Made by a program: the position numbers and the translations under genes
Shown: positions 25,801 to 33,948 of the stretch, one piece after another
How the letters are laid out: each line of letters opens with the position of its first letter
Numbering within the stretch: position 1 is the stretch's first letter
Origin: Nitrospiraceae bacterium
GTDB lineage: Bacteria; Nitrospirota; Nitrospiria; Nitrospirales; Nitrospiraceae
Length of the DNA: 64,000 nt
NCBI GenBank assembly: GCA_013140715.1
Contig: JABFSG010000081.1
Location: 1-64,000, forward strand
Direction: 5' to 3'
The notes under the pieces: generated by a model
Database searches by the model: none
Seen by the model: the letters and a program-made list of their open reading frames with translations, nothing else
Told to the model about the DNA's origin: nothing

Positions 25801-26284
25801 AGAAGAGCCTGACCCGACTCTTCGGCTCAACGTCTCCGCCTTTATTCCCGATGAATATGTCGCCGATCCTCATCAGCGGCTCTCTTGCTATAAACGACTC
25901 TCCTCCTGTACCCAAATCGGAGATCTGGCCTTACTCCATGGCGAAATCCAGGATCGCTATGGGTTGGCTCCGGACTCCGTCGAGCGGCTGTTTGAGGTTA
26001 TGCAGGTCCGACTCCAGGCAAAGGCCTTGCGCTTGATCTCGATCGAACTCAAAACTCATTCCGTCGTTGTCACGCTCGACGCCAAGAGCCGGGTTTCAAG
26101 CCAGGCGATTCACCGGACGATGGACCGGTACAAGAAGCGGATGTGTTTCCTGTCTCCGCTATCGTTCGAGCTCCAGATGCCGCATCAGGACTGGCCTTCC
26201 ATCTTTCGAGAACTCACCGCAACCTTGCAAAGCCTCGGAGGCTGTGATACCAACACAACAATAGTTCCACAACCATCTCGCTAA
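22811..26284 (+). CDS. mfd: Transcription-repair coupling factor
   Basis: 1157 residues, normal for Mfd. It removes stalled RNA polymerase and recruits UvrA to lesions. The UvrB-like N-terminal part is followed by the RNA-polymerase-interaction domain (LNVGDYVVHVHHGIAKYRGL), then the translocase with Walker A GDVGYGKTEVA, DEEQ box (IIDEEQWFGVKHKERL), LTATPIPRTLQMA, the TRG motif region (GAGFRIAAADMEIRGAGNLLG) and the C-terminal autoinhibitory domain. The start is GTG, 3 bp after rfaE2. Confidence 0.97.
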   Translation: MSNIPSNPLTVQWLSPLASALASEGGRPCLTGLHGSTAGLALTTLLHTQVGAVGKRSWLIVAGSDEAAERLFDDLYFFHDLIGHPTVLLALFPRWETLPYEGSAPHVSLIARRMNTLHHIRTAPQTCLVTSVAALMQRLLPVATFTRTTLQFKPGGAIEREALTGGLLRLGYRRVSVVEIPGEFSIRGGIVDVFSTAYDDPLRVEFLGETVDSLRLFDPATQKSTAKVDRAVVLPAREYLRAETSPDALTPISVDAEWRAPDLYANMDTLFDYFSERPLLVLDQPATLAGVCADLWSKIDDGYLRHTDRETVMPYPSPERLFLSWPELMDRTSGWPTLALEPLTASDGSWTPVQAFPAQTPASAGLGARGMPFSQTLAIMDRLREACRVVLVARSRGQVDRLLALLREHDVPAMEWTMGAWALSGKTKAPFYALHGDLSAGFLAPDLSLALLTEEELFAKGARHKPQAKSKAATFLSSLEDLNVGDYVVHVHHGIAKYRGLKRLSVQGFDSDYLILEFAAGDTLYVPLERLDQVQRYSGADGHAPRLERLGGTSWAKTTARVKQDIEEMAHELVDLYANRELVTRHAYGFDSTMYHEFEAAFEYEETADQLKAIEDITHDMESSKPMDRLVCGDVGYGKTEVAMRAAFKVVEDNRQVAVLVPTTLLAHQHYDNFAERFAPFPARVAILSRFQSPKEAKAILKDVAAGNVDVVIGTHRLIQKDVVFHNLGLVIIDEEQWFGVKHKERLKQLRTQVDVLTLTATPIPRTLQMAMASVRDLSIIETPPAGRLSIRTQVVRSSDKLIREAMLRELGRGGQIYFVHNRVETMEKTGAWLQQLVPEARIVMAHGQMNAKPLEAVMLKFFRREADVLIASAIIQSGIDVPHANTIFVNRADMFGLAQLYQLRGRVGRSGDQAYAYFLVPDEGRLSEDAQKRLTAIQQFTELGAGFRIAAADMEIRGAGNLLGKQQSGHIAAIGLDLYMQMVEQAVQRLKGQVVEEEPDPTLRLNVSAFIPDEYVADPHQRLSCYKRLSSCTQIGDLALLHGEIQDRYGLAPDSVERLFEVMQVRLQAKALRLISIELKTHSVVVTLDAKSRVSSQAIHRTMDRYKKRMCFLSPLSFELQMPHQDWPSIFRELTATLQSLGGCDTNTTIVPQPSR

Positions 26285-26301
26285 CAGGGTCTCGCACGTC
26301 T

Positions 26302-27201
26302 ATGACTCGAATATCGAACGGATCCGTGAACGGCGGCGCTGTCCGCCTCATCTCCCTGCTCATCGGCGCCCTCGGCGGTAGTTTCCTGCTGCTTGCCGCT
26401 TGTTCTCCACCGCCGGAGGAAGGCGTGCTGGCCCTCGTCAACGGCCGGCAGGTTACCCAGACAGAATTCGACACGCGCTGGGGAGAGTTGGCCGAGGCTA
26501 CGAAGGCACGGTATGAGAAAGAAGGGGGAAAGCGCCTCTTCCTCGATGAGCTCATCACCCGAGAACTGCTGATGCAGGAAGCGCGCAAGCTGGGACTCGA
26601 CCAGAACGATGCCATCAGGGATCGCGCCCAACGCTACAAGGAACAACTGATTCTCGACGAGCTCCTGAAGGATCGGATCAAGGCGAAGGTGGAGCTCTCG
26701 CAGGAGGAGTTGGATGCCTTCTACGAGAAGCATGCCCACGAACTTTTGACGCCGTTGAAAGTGCAGGTGTGGCAGATGCTGTTGCCGAATATTTCTGCCG
26801 CGAAAGATCTTGAGCATCAGATCAATCAGGGAGGCGACTTTGCCAAGTTTGCGCAGCGCTATTCCATCGACGGCAAGACGAAAGCGAAAGGGGGCGATCT
26901 TGGGCCCTATCACAATGGATTGGTCGTTCCGGAAGTCGACGCAGTGGTGCAAACCCTCAAGCCCGACGTGGTCAGTGCGCCGATCAAGACGGACGTCGGC
27001 TATTACCTCGTTAAGATCACGGCGCTCGACAAGGAAATTATTCAGGCGGACGTGGCAGTGCGGGAGCGCCTTCGACAGGAGCTGCTCAATGAGAAGCGCC
27101 GAAGGCGTTTTGACGGCGTGATTGCCGATATCCGCGCGAAGGCGGTCATTCGTCTTGCCGACGCGTCCCGCTATCTTGCCGACGATGTCAGCAAACGCTG
27201 A
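26302..27201 (+). CDS. PpiC-type peptidyl-prolyl isomerase lipoprotein
   Basis: 299 residues. A signal peptide ends in the lipobox LLAAC. An N-terminal SurA-like helical part (GVLALVNGRQVTQTEFDTRW) is followed by one parvulin domain (VQVWQMLLPNISAAKDLEHQ...FAQRYSIDGKTKAKGGDLGP). It should act as a periplasmic folding catalyst or chaperone anchored to a membrane. A second SurA-like gene follows, so two related chaperones are in tandem; mfd lies 17 bp upstream. Confidence 0.9.
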   Translation: MTRISNGSVNGGAVRLISLLIGALGGSFLLLAACSPPPEEGVLALVNGRQVTQTEFDTRWGELAEATKARYEKEGGKRLFLDELITRELLMQEARKLGLDQNDAIRDRAQRYKEQLILDELLKDRIKAKVELSQEELDAFYEKHAHELLTPLKVQVWQMLLPNISAAKDLEHQINQGGDFAKFAQRYSIDGKTKAKGGDLGPYHNGLVVPEVDAVVQTLKPDVVSAPIKTDVGYYLVKITALDKEIIQADVAVRERLRQELLNEKRRRRFDGVIADIRAKAVIRLADASRYLADDVSKR

Positions 27202-27316
27202 ATCGTCACGAATCGAAACTCTCTCTAATTCTGACTCCGCAACTCCTACACAATTCGTGTACAATCCTTCGAACTGTCGCCGACCAGCCCATCCCCAACG
27301 GCTGGTGGCGAACTCC

Positions 27317-28345
27317 ATGATTGCAATCTGTCCGTTCATCACGATGGTACCAGACTGGCTGAGATACATAGTTTTCTTCGCGCTCGGGCTGATCGCTCAG
27401 GCGTCCCTTCTTTCGGCCGCGCAGGTGGAGGATGGGATCGTTGCGATCGTCAATTCGGATCTCATCATGCTGTCCGAGATGAAACGGGAGCTCGCTTCGG
27501 AGCGAGAGAGGATTCAGAAAGAATATCGCGGCGACGGTCTCGCGCGCCGGCTCAAGACGGCGGAATATATGGGGCTCACCTTGATGATCGAGCGTAAGTT
27601 GCAGCTTCAAGCGGCCAAGGCACGTGGCATTACCGTTACCGATGAGGAAGTTCAGCAAGCGGCTAAGCAGATGAAGCAACAGGGGAGAGCGATCGACGAG
27701 ACGAACCAAGCAGACATGAAAAACATCAAAGAACAGTTGACGTTGTTCAGGATCGCCGACCGCGATGTGCGAAGCGGGGTGATGGTCGCAGACTCAGACC
27801 TGAAACGATACTTCCAGGAACACCGAGACCGGTTCGCACTTTCCGAGGAATACACACTCAGCCAGATTCTTATCCGCCCCCGCTCTCCGGACGATACAGC
27901 CGATGCGAAGGAGAAGGTTCGTGAAGTGATGAATCGGCTTAAGCAGGGAGAGTCGTTTGAGGATTTGGCGCTGCGCTATTCCGACGGTCCCAACGCCGCA
28001 GGCGGAGGGCGTCTGGGCTTGGTGCGGCAGGGGGAGCTTTTACCGGGGATCGAACGTGCCATTGCAACCCTGGTACCGGGAGGCATCTCGGATACGATCG
28101 AGACCTCGGATGGCTTTCATATCGTGCGGTTGGAGGACAAGAAGCCCAAACAGTTCCGTCCCTTTGAGGCAGTTCGCGCTGAAATCCAAGGTCTCGTCTT
28201 TCAACAGAAAAGCGAGGATGCTTACCAAGCCTGGTTGACGGAACTCAAGAACAAGGCCTACATCGAGATCAAGTTCGAATCCGCTCTTTCAGGGCCGCCC
28301 ACAACCGCTCCCGCCCCTCGCCCGTTACCGACGAGTAAGCAATAA
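27317..28345 (+). CDS. surA: SurA-like periplasmic peptidyl-prolyl isomerase
   Basis: About 342 residues. A signal peptide (WLRYIVFFALGLIAQASLLS) is followed by the SurA N-terminal motif VEDGIVAIVNSDLIMLSEMK and a parvulin domain (YTLSQILIRPRSPDDTADAK...ALRYSDGPNAAGGGRLGLV). In E. coli SurA escorts outer-membrane proteins. Only one parvulin domain is present instead of two. ATG 27317 or ATG 27344 may be the start. The 3' end overlaps the convergent engB gene by 77 bp; the overlapping tail is Pro/Ala-rich. Confidence 0.9.
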   Translation: MIAICPFITMVPDWLRYIVFFALGLIAQASLLSAAQVEDGIVAIVNSDLIMLSEMKRELASERERIQKEYRGDGLARRLKTAEYMGLTLMIERKLQLQAAKARGITVTDEEVQQAAKQMKQQGRAIDETNQADMKNIKEQLTLFRIADRDVRSGVMVADSDLKRYFQEHRDRFALSEEYTLSQILIRPRSPDDTADAKEKVREVMNRLKQGESFEDLALRYSDGPNAAGGGRLGLVRQGELLPGIERAIATLVPGGISDTIETSDGFHIVRLEDKKPKQFRPFEAVRAEIQGLVFQQKSEDAYQAWLTELKNKAYIEIKFESALSGPPTTAPAPRPLPTSKQ

Positions 28346-28871
28346 TTCCTTCGCTCTCGGCCAATCCCAGGCCTTCTTGTAGCCTGCGAAGTGCGCCGAA
28401 CCGCTCGCTCATCTTTAACTTATCCACTTTCGTGGCGACCACGATGGGGGGGCGTCCGACGGACAAGAGCCATGCGATCGTCTCACTGTCTTGCTCGCTC
28501 AGCACTCGACTTTCCACCAATACCACTATGGCGCGCAATTGTTCACTCCCGTTGAGATACTGTTCAATCAATGGCGCCCACTGGGCTCGCAGCGCTTTCG
28601 ATACCTTCGCGTATCCGTATCCCGGCAAGTCCACCACTACGAATCGTGCTAACCCAGGATCGTCGCTGGTGATCCGAAAGAGGTTGACCAAGCGGGTCTT
28701 TCCCGGTGTGCGGCTGACCTTGGCCAGCCCTTTGCGCTGTAAGAGAGAGTTGATGAGGGAGGATTTTCCGACGTTCGACCGTCCGATGAAGGCGATTTCC
28801 GGGAGGTCACCTTTCAGAAACTGTTCTGGCCCCGCACAACTTCTGATAAACTCTGCCGTGAGGATTCTCAT
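28269..28871 (-). CDS. engB: Ribosome biogenesis GTPase EngB (YsxC/YihA)
   Basis: GTPase of about 200 residues needed for large-subunit assembly. G1 FIGRSNVGKSSLIN, G2/G3 region SRTPGKTRLVNLF and VVVDLPGYGYAKV, and G4 VATKVDKL are all present; the C-terminus GEGRERLWAALKERI is typical. ATG 28871 is preferred over an in-frame GTG at 28886. The coding 3' end is antisense to the last 77 bp of the surA-like gene. Confidence 0.94.
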   Translation of the reverse strand: MRILTAEFIRSCAGPEQFLKGDLPEIAFIGRSNVGKSSLINSLLQRKGLAKVSRTPGKTRLVNLFRITSDDPGLARFVVVDLPGYGYAKVSKALRAQWAPLIEQYLNGSEQLRAIVVLVESRVLSEQDSETIAWLLSVGRPPIVVATKVDKLKMSERFGALRRLQEGLGLAESEGIIAYSSVTGEGRERLWAALKERIRT

Positions 28872-28946
28872 GCTGCCGTCATCCACCTATTTGGACATCA
28901 TGCTATTGAGGCACACACCTATCGCCTCTGTGATACGCAGCCTCTG

Positions 28947-29687
28947 ATGCGGAAGTCAATCGGACAGGCCAGATCCCGCGTGAAGGTCTTTCTGCTCATC
29001 GGTCTTTGCCTATCGGTCGGGGCGGTCCTTTTCCTATGGTTGATCCTCATGCCGGATGTGTCGGCTTTACGCACGACCAACCCGGCTGCGACGGCTCTGA
29101 TGGAAGCGCGACAGGCTCAAGCCGAGGCACAAGGCCGCTCCGTCGGACGACAATGGAAATGGGTGCCGCTCTCACGAATCTCTCCCTACCTCCGTCAGGC
29201 GGTTGTGGCGGCAGAAGACGCGTCGTTTTTCACCCATGAAGGATTTGACTGGGAAGGGATCAAGGATGCAGCCCTATATAACCTCGAAGCGGGCGAATTC
29301 AAACGTGGGGGGAGCACCATTACGCAACAGCTGGCCAAAAACCTCTATTTGTCATCGGAGCGGTCCCTGTTTCGCAAGGCAAGAGAAACTTTGATTACTC
29401 GCTCACTCGAGCAGCACCTCACAAAGGAGCGTATTCTCGAATTGTATCTCAACATCGCTGAGTGGGGGCAGGGGGTCTATGGCGCTGAGGCCGCAGCCCG
29501 GCATCATTTTAAAAAACCCTCGCGCGACCTGACAGCCGACGAAGCTGCATGGCTGGCTGCCATGTTGCCGTCGCCCCGCCGATACGATCCGTTGCGAAAA
29601 ACGTCCTTTCTAACCCGTCGCCACGAACGTATTCTCCGCCTCATCGATCGAGAACCGACCCTTTCGGAACCGAGCGAGAGTGAGTAA
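28947..29687 (+). CDS. mtgA: Monofunctional peptidoglycan glycosyltransferase
   Basis: GT51 family enzyme of 246 residues that polymerises lipid II. An N-terminal membrane helix (VFLLIGLCLSVGAVLFLWLI) anchors it. AAEDASFFTHEGFDWEGI holds the catalytic Glu; KRGGSTITQQLAKNLYLS and ILELYLNIAEWGQGVYG are the other family motifs. It lacks a transpeptidase domain. It is divergent from engB. Confidence 0.94.
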   Translation: MRKSIGQARSRVKVFLLIGLCLSVGAVLFLWLILMPDVSALRTTNPAATALMEARQAQAEAQGRSVGRQWKWVPLSRISPYLRQAVVAAEDASFFTHEGFDWEGIKDAALYNLEAGEFKRGGSTITQQLAKNLYLSSERSLFRKARETLITRSLEQHLTKERILELYLNIAEWGQGVYGAEAAARHHFKKPSRDLTADEAAWLAAMLPSPRRYDPLRKTSFLTRRHERILRLIDREPTLSEPSESE

Positions 29688-29699
29688 GGCCGACAAGGG

Positions 29700-30149
29700 C
29701 TACGATTCTGCGGGATGCTCAGAAGAGTCGCCGACCTCACCGCTTGCTCGCTCATCGAAGATCGCCGACTCATGGGTGTAGTGTTTGAACTCGAGGAGGT
29801 TTCCGGAGGGATCTTCGAGAAAGAAAGTGTGGTGTTCAATGCGTGTTTCTGGGAACCGAACGCGGGGCTGTTGATAGAACGTTAACTTGTTCGCCTGAGC
29901 CTGCTCCAAGAGCTGTTGCCACGAAGTTTTCGACAGAAATACCAAGCCGAAATGGTGAGGATAAATACCTCGTTGCGGCGGCCGGGGCTCCGTCGTCAGA
30001 TGCGCCACGAGCTGATGTCCCGCAAGTCCGAGCATGACAGCGTGGCGTGATTCACGGCCCAATGTACAGCCTAGTCCATCGACATAGAAACGCTTAGTTG
30101 CCGCCACATCGTGTGTGGGAAAGGCTAAATGAAAGACTATATCCTTCAT
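29700..30149 (-). CDS. VOC-superfamily protein (glyoxalase/dioxygenase fold)
   Basis: 149 residues with the paired beta-alpha-beta-beta-beta modules of the vicinal oxygen chelate fold. FHLAFPTHDVAATKRFYVDG is the first metal-His module; HHFGLVFLS and PSGNLLEFKHYT supply further His and Glu ligands. Members include glyoxalase I, bleomycin resistance and ring-cleaving enzymes; the substrate cannot be told. The start at ATG 30149 fits the fold start; the frame is open to 30194. It is convergent with mtgA. Confidence 0.82.
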   Translation of the reverse strand: MKDIVFHLAFPTHDVAATKRFYVDGLGCTLGRESRHAVMLGLAGHQLVAHLTTEPRPPQRGIYPHHFGLVFLSKTSWQQLLEQAQANKLTFYQQPRVRFPETRIEHHTFFLEDPSGNLLEFKHYTHESAIFDERASGEVGDSSEHPAES

Positions 30150-30286
30150 GGCGATTATCCTTGGACGGTGGGCCGTCCGGTCCGGTTCCATCAACCGACA
30201 GCCCTATGGCGCAGGCCATGGGCGAGGGGGATTCCTGCAGCTTAGTCTTGTTCTGGGGGGGGCCTTCAAGTCGATCTGCCTTAGCA

Positions 30287-30321
30287 GACAAAAGACGCGG
30301 AATCTGTTTGGACATTCCGCG
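30287..30321 (-). terminator. Rho-independent terminator of the heptad-repeat gene
   Basis: Perfect 8-bp stem CGCGGAAT (30296-30303) / ATTCCGCG (30314-30321) with a 10-nt loop. On the minus strand it is followed by TCTTTTGTCT. It lies 32 bp downstream of the heptad-repeat protein gene. Confidence 0.65.
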
Positions 30322-30352
30322 CCTCTTGTTACTGTCTGCTACTTCCTGAGGC

Positions 30353-30802
30353 TTACCGGTGCCGATCGGTCCGTTGTGGATGACTACCAGGGGACCCCTG
30401 TCGATCCGCCCCCCGATTTTGACGGTCTGCTCTCAGGTCGTATCGATCCTGTTGCCTATCACGTCTATCCACTCGAAAATTGTGACGGTCTCCACGCTGA
30501 TCCAGGCGGTCGGCTCGTAAAATACGCCGATCGCTTTGCAGATCTTGGCGGCCATGACGGAGGGCTTCTTCGTCTTGTCGTATATCCTGTCGATCAGCTC
30601 GGATGTCGCGATTGTCTTGCTGAAGGGTGGGACGGTTTCCATGCAGGTCCTGCCGATCCTGTTGCAGATCCAACGGATCTTGTCCTGCGCTTTGAGGGTC
30701 TTGGCCTGCATCTCCCTCTGGAAAGTCGGTCTGAGCAAAGACCGGACTGCCGCTCATAACCGCTACTGCCATACTCAACTGTAGAATTTTTCGAAAGGAC
30801 AT
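30353..30802 (-). CDS. Secreted charged heptad-repeat protein
   Basis: About 149 residues. A signal peptide (MSFRKILQLSMAVAVMSG...VFAQ) is followed by about 13 consecutive seven-residue units with consensus L/I-x-x-D-R-x-D (for example LQQDRQD, IRADRQD, LRADRLD). The result is a highly charged helix with one hydrophobic position per heptad. Such proteins occur in Nitrospira and other bacteria without known function. The start at ATG 30802 gives a clean signal peptide; the frame is open to 30859. A terminator hairpin follows at 30287-30321. Confidence 0.75.
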   Translation of the reverse strand: MSFRKILQLSMAVAVMSGSPVFAQTDFPEGDAGQDPQSAGQDPLDLQQDRQDLHGNRPTLQQDNRDIRADRQDIRQDEEALRHGRQDLQSDRRILRADRLDQRGDRHNFRVDRRDRQQDRYDLRADRQNRGADRQGSPGSHPQRTDRHR

Positions 30803-30966
30803 GGTTGCTCCTCTCATTGAACGATGAACAACTTGACCTTCATCTGACTCCGATTCCACGTATCCTCTCCAACTATCTCGTTTTGTGTGAACTCCTTCAG
30901 CACTTGAACCGTTTATAGGTGGAAAGGCTGAGTCATCGAAACTCTCTTCTCAATGCTGGTGAGCGC

Positions 30967-31080
30967 TTACTTGGCCCTTAACGCGCACCACAAACACAAT
31001 AAGCCCCCAAATACCATGCTCGCTACCACCACAGTAATACTGCCAACCATCCACAGCATGAATAGTTCATAGAGCAACAT
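30967..31080 (-). CDS. 37-residue single-helix membrane peptide
   Basis: Small open frame starting MLLYELFMLWMVGSITVVVA and ending in CALRAK: one membrane helix of about 25 residues with a short positive C-terminal tail. GAGAGAGGG upstream of the ATG gives a plausible ribosome binding site about 9 nt away. Size and topology resemble accessory subunits of membrane complexes (CydX, KdpF style), but no partner gene is adjacent. It lies alone in an 840-bp spacer. Confidence 0.45.
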   Translation of the reverse strand: MLLYELFMLWMVGSITVVVASMVFGGLLCLWCALRAK

Positions 31081-31642
31081 GGTGCGTACCCTCTCTCAGT
31101 GTAGCAAACACCTCAATCCCTACAGTGCTTAATGTTAACACGAGACCACATTTCCTATGGTTTTCAACTGCTTTGAAGCATGCGGCAACGGGGATTTCCG
31201 TTCATCTCAGGGGGGCGCTTCATGAGGGGAAAGTGCAGTGGCTACAACATAGTGGATCTGGACAAAACTCATAAAATTTGCACTCAAATTTCTCGGAGTC
31301 AGATAACCAGCCAATATCCGATTCTGGAGATTCATCGTATCATCATCCTTGTCAGCCCTTGCGTCTGCTTCGATCACCCTCCTAGAATACAGATCTGTTT
31401 CTGCGAGATTCCCAATGCCTGCTGTCCTTCAACCCTTCCGACTCAATCATCCTCGTGCGTGTGTCGCTGAGGCAGCATTTCCTGTTTCCTGCCTCTTTAC
31501 CGACAACGAGAACATTATCGATGATATGTTGGCGCCGCTCAACAAAAATGGATTGACTGCGCACCAGTCGATAAGCTTGCTTGAACGGTTGGGTGGGATT
31601 ATTGAGATGGGATAGCAGTTGGCGAAAGGGCCGGCGTACTGA
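31081..31642. other. Intergenic stretch without a convincing gene
   Basis: About 560 bp between the small membrane peptide and the protease gene. Open frames exist on both strands (for example 31349-31615 plus, 31382-31747 minus), but they lack recognisable domains, have no ribosome binding sites, and overlap one another. It may hold decayed sequence and the promoter of the protease gene. Confidence 0.4.
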
Positions 31643-32443
31643 ATGAACTATGCGTTGCCTGTTCACGCTCTTCTCCTCGCTATCCCGCTGGTGGTAGGCT
31701 TTCAACCTCTGATTTACGCTTCTTCCGAGACAGATAGGCTCCTTCACTATCCAGTTATTGTTTCTCCTGGTGCCATCTTTGGTCGAACAGCGTCCGGAGT
31801 ATTTTTAGGCTCGCCAACCGTCGCGTATCTGGTCACAGCCCGACATGTGCTTATGAACGATACGAAAGCATTGGTCAAGCCGTTCGCGTTGGTTCGGGGA
31901 AATGCTTCCAACCCAGATGAAGATCGGGGCTACGTGCTGGAGCTGGATCTCGACCTGCTTCAACGGTCCGGCAACTGGAAAGAGGACTTTGAACACGATG
32001 TCCTCGTGGTGAGATTTATGTGGGACTCAAAACTCACAGAAGGAGTTCAGGTAAAGTATGAGCCTCCATCAGGGCCAGCGATGGTGGCTTTTCCTTCTGT
32101 GCTGCGCTTGCATGACATCGCCTTGCAGCAGGCCGTATACCTCGCTGGATATCGGGTTTCGATCATTCCAAGAGGCGCGGAGACTTCCGAACTGAATGTT
32201 CCAAAGATCCGAGAGGGAAAGACGCTTCTCAAGGATGAGGAGAAAGGCCAGATTGTTTCCGACTACCTTGCGGTTGGCGGCGACAGCGGCGCGCCGGTGT
32301 TCATGTTCGCACGTGGCGGTGCCGCCAAGTTAATCGGCATACACATCGGTCGACAAGATTGCAGTACCCCTGAAGGTCCAATGAAATGTGCGATTGCGAC
32401 TCCGATGAATTATATCTTCTCGCTCATCGCGTCATTCAAGTAG
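31643..32443 (+). CDS. Secreted trypsin-like serine protease
   Basis: 266 residues with an N-terminal signal peptide. The catalytic triad of the chymotrypsin fold is visible: His in YLVTARHVL, Asp in FEHDVLVVRF, Ser in VGGDSGAPVFMF. No PDZ domain follows, so it is not a standard DegP. Substrates are unknown; it is probably periplasmic or exported. It ends before an inverted repeat (32494-32574) that could stop transcription from both sides. Confidence 0.82.
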   Translation: MNYALPVHALLLAIPLVVGFQPLIYASSETDRLLHYPVIVSPGAIFGRTASGVFLGSPTVAYLVTARHVLMNDTKALVKPFALVRGNASNPDEDRGYVLELDLDLLQRSGNWKEDFEHDVLVVRFMWDSKLTEGVQVKYEPPSGPAMVAFPSVLRLHDIALQQAVYLAGYRVSIIPRGAETSELNVPKIREGKTLLKDEEKGQIVSDYLAVGGDSGAPVFMFARGGAAKLIGIHIGRQDCSTPEGPMKCAIATPMNYIFSLIASFK

Positions 32444-32493
32444 CGCCAGCATAGAGTCTCCGGCAGAAAGCTGAGAAATCAGCCGGGCAGGAA

Positions 32494-32574
32494 AAGGTTA
32501 AGGTCGAGGTTGAGGCTAGGGCTGAGAAAGCAAGGGGCCAATAGACGGTTGACCTTAGCCTTGACCTCAGCCTT
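32494..32574. repeat. Imperfect hairpin built of AAGGT/GAGGT repeats
   Basis: AAGGTTAAGGTCGAGGTTGA and onward (32494-32520) pairs with GGTTGACCTTAGCCTTGACC and onward (32548-32574), with several G-U-compatible mismatches and a loop of about 27 nt. It lies between convergent genes and may act as a bidirectional terminator. Similar AACCT-type repeats occur at 1528-1637. Confidence 0.5.
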
Positions 32575-32627
32575 CTTTAGAGCTACGGATTTGCCTGAGG
32601 AATAGGTGTCCTGAAAAGCGGGAGCTG

Positions 32628-33194
32628 TCAGTTGAGGAGGACATTGCGAGCCTGTCGATACGCCGGATCTCTCATGCGATCCAGGTCAGACCGCACGAAC
32701 CCCAGCCCGGTGACGCAGAGTTCGAAGTTGTCGGAGAGTTTTCGGAAGAGAGGAGGCTCTTGCTGTGAAGGACTATTAGCCATCCGCGCGACGATCCCAT
32801 ACGAACGCTTTCCCGTCTTCATATAGTCCACGAGGAAATCCTTGTGGTAGATCAATCCCGCTGTCTTGAGGCGGCGAAGGTATTCCGGAAAGAGTCCTGC
32901 CATGAAGAGGGTAAAGTCTCCGATGTGTTGATGTACGTCTCGTTCGCGATCCATCGATTGAGCTTCGAGCAATACTTCCGATTCGAACAAGAGATCCACT
33001 ACCGTATCGACCGGTTGATCTTCCCGATTTTTGATTTTATACAGTTGGTCGGTGTGGGTAAATTCGACGAGCAGATTGGTGACGTAGCCGGTGACGTTAG
33101 GGTCGGGCCATCCGAGATGTTCTGTAAAGCTTTTCTCGGTCAGGGTGCCGAACAGCTGACGGAGCGGATGTTGTGGCGGAACCTGCGTTCCCAT
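32628..33194 (-). CDS. Conserved protein of unknown function
   Basis: About 188 residues. Blocks such as HPLRQLFGTLTEKSFTEHLG, VTGYVTNLLVEFTHTDQLY, FLVDYMKTGKRSYGIVARM and LCVTGLGFVRSDLDRM look well structured and conserved, but I do not recognise a named domain. There is no signal peptide or membrane segment. The start at ATG 33194 follows GGGGGAT. An extended -10 box TGCTATACT lies on the minus strand at about 33239-33231. Confidence 0.65.
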   Translation of the reverse strand: MGTQVPPQHPLRQLFGTLTEKSFTEHLGWPDPNVTGYVTNLLVEFTHTDQLYKIKNREDQPVDTVVDLLFESEVLLEAQSMDRERDVHQHIGDFTLFMAGLFPEYLRRLKTAGLIYHKDFLVDYMKTGKRSYGIVARMANSPSQQEPPLFRKLSDNFELCVTGLGFVRSDLDRMRDPAYRQARNVLLN

Positions 33195-33495
33195 ATCCAT
33201 CCCCCACATATTTGTAAACCGTGTGGATTCAGTATAGCAGACGGCTGTCAATGCACCGCTCTCAACCCTATGAGCAACGTATCGGTCTTCGCATCACAGA
33301 CTTGAGCATAGGCCAGAGCTATAGGGCGTACAAGAGTACGAAAGTAGTGGTTCAACTGGCCACTCTCGTCTCATGTGCCCTGTCCGTTTCATTTTGTCCA
33401 TTTGGCTTGGCTGGTTTAGTCGTTCGCCCAACCAGCCAAATACACGAGGCGGACTTAAGGGGGCTTCTGAGTTGGCAGGTTTGTGTAACGGCCGA
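33195..33495. other. Intergenic stretch with a hairpin
   Basis: About 300 bp. TTTGGCTTGGCTGGTT (33401-33416) and AACCAGCCAAA (33430-33440) form a stem-loop downstream of dtd without a clear T-tract. No gene is seen. Confidence 0.4.
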
Positions 33496-33945
33496 TTAGC
33501 TCCCACTACGGCTATCGATCACAAAGGTCACCGGTCCGTCGTTCAGCAATTCGACTTGCATCTGTGCGGCAAAGATCCCGGTTTCCACGTGAGTTCCGCT
33601 GTCTCGTAGGTCTGTCAGGAGCTGCTCGTATAATCGTCTGGCCTCTTCCGGTGGCGCTGCTTCATCGAAGCTCGGGCGACGGCCCTTTGATGTCCGCCCG
33701 AGAAGTGTAAACTGGGAAACCAGCAAAACCGACCCTCCGGTATCCGCCAGTGAACGGTTCATCTTTCCTTGCTCATCGGAAAAGATCCGAAGTGCACGAA
33801 TCTTGTCGCGCAGATATCGGCGATCTGTTTCTCCATCGCCTTTTGCCACGCCCAGCAAGACCAGGAGGCCTGGTCCTATTTGCCCCACGGTTTGGCCTTC
33901 AACGCGAACTGCCGCTCTGGTTACCCGCTGAACTACGGCTTTCAC
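33496..33945 (-). CDS. dtd: D-aminoacyl-tRNA deacylase
   Basis: 149 residues, full length. It hydrolyses D-amino acids (and glycine from tRNA-Ala) wrongly attached to t[38 protein letters not shown] (active-site SQFTL) and the cross-subunit [11 protein letters not shown] motif are all present. It lies 3 bp after the ogt gene on the same strand, so murJ, ogt and dtd may form one transcription unit. Confidence 0.95.
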   Translation of the reverse strand: MKAVVQRVTRAAVRVEGQTVGQIGPGLLVLLGVAKGDGETDRRYLRDKIRALRIFSDEQGKMNRSLADTGGSVLLVSQFTLLGRTSKGRRPSFDEAAPPEEARRLYEQLLTDLRDSGTHVETGIFAAQMQVELLNDGPVTFVIDSRSGS

Positions 33946-33948
33946 CGG

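Noticed and set aside
20371-26284. sprT-dinB-mfd as a dedicated DNA-damage island or SOS regulon
   Set aside because: The genes are near each other but interleaved with LPS heptose genes, and I found no clear LexA box upstream of them.
31382-31747. 121-residue minus-strand frame
   Set aside because: It overlaps the start of the well-supported protease gene and has no domain or ribosome binding site.
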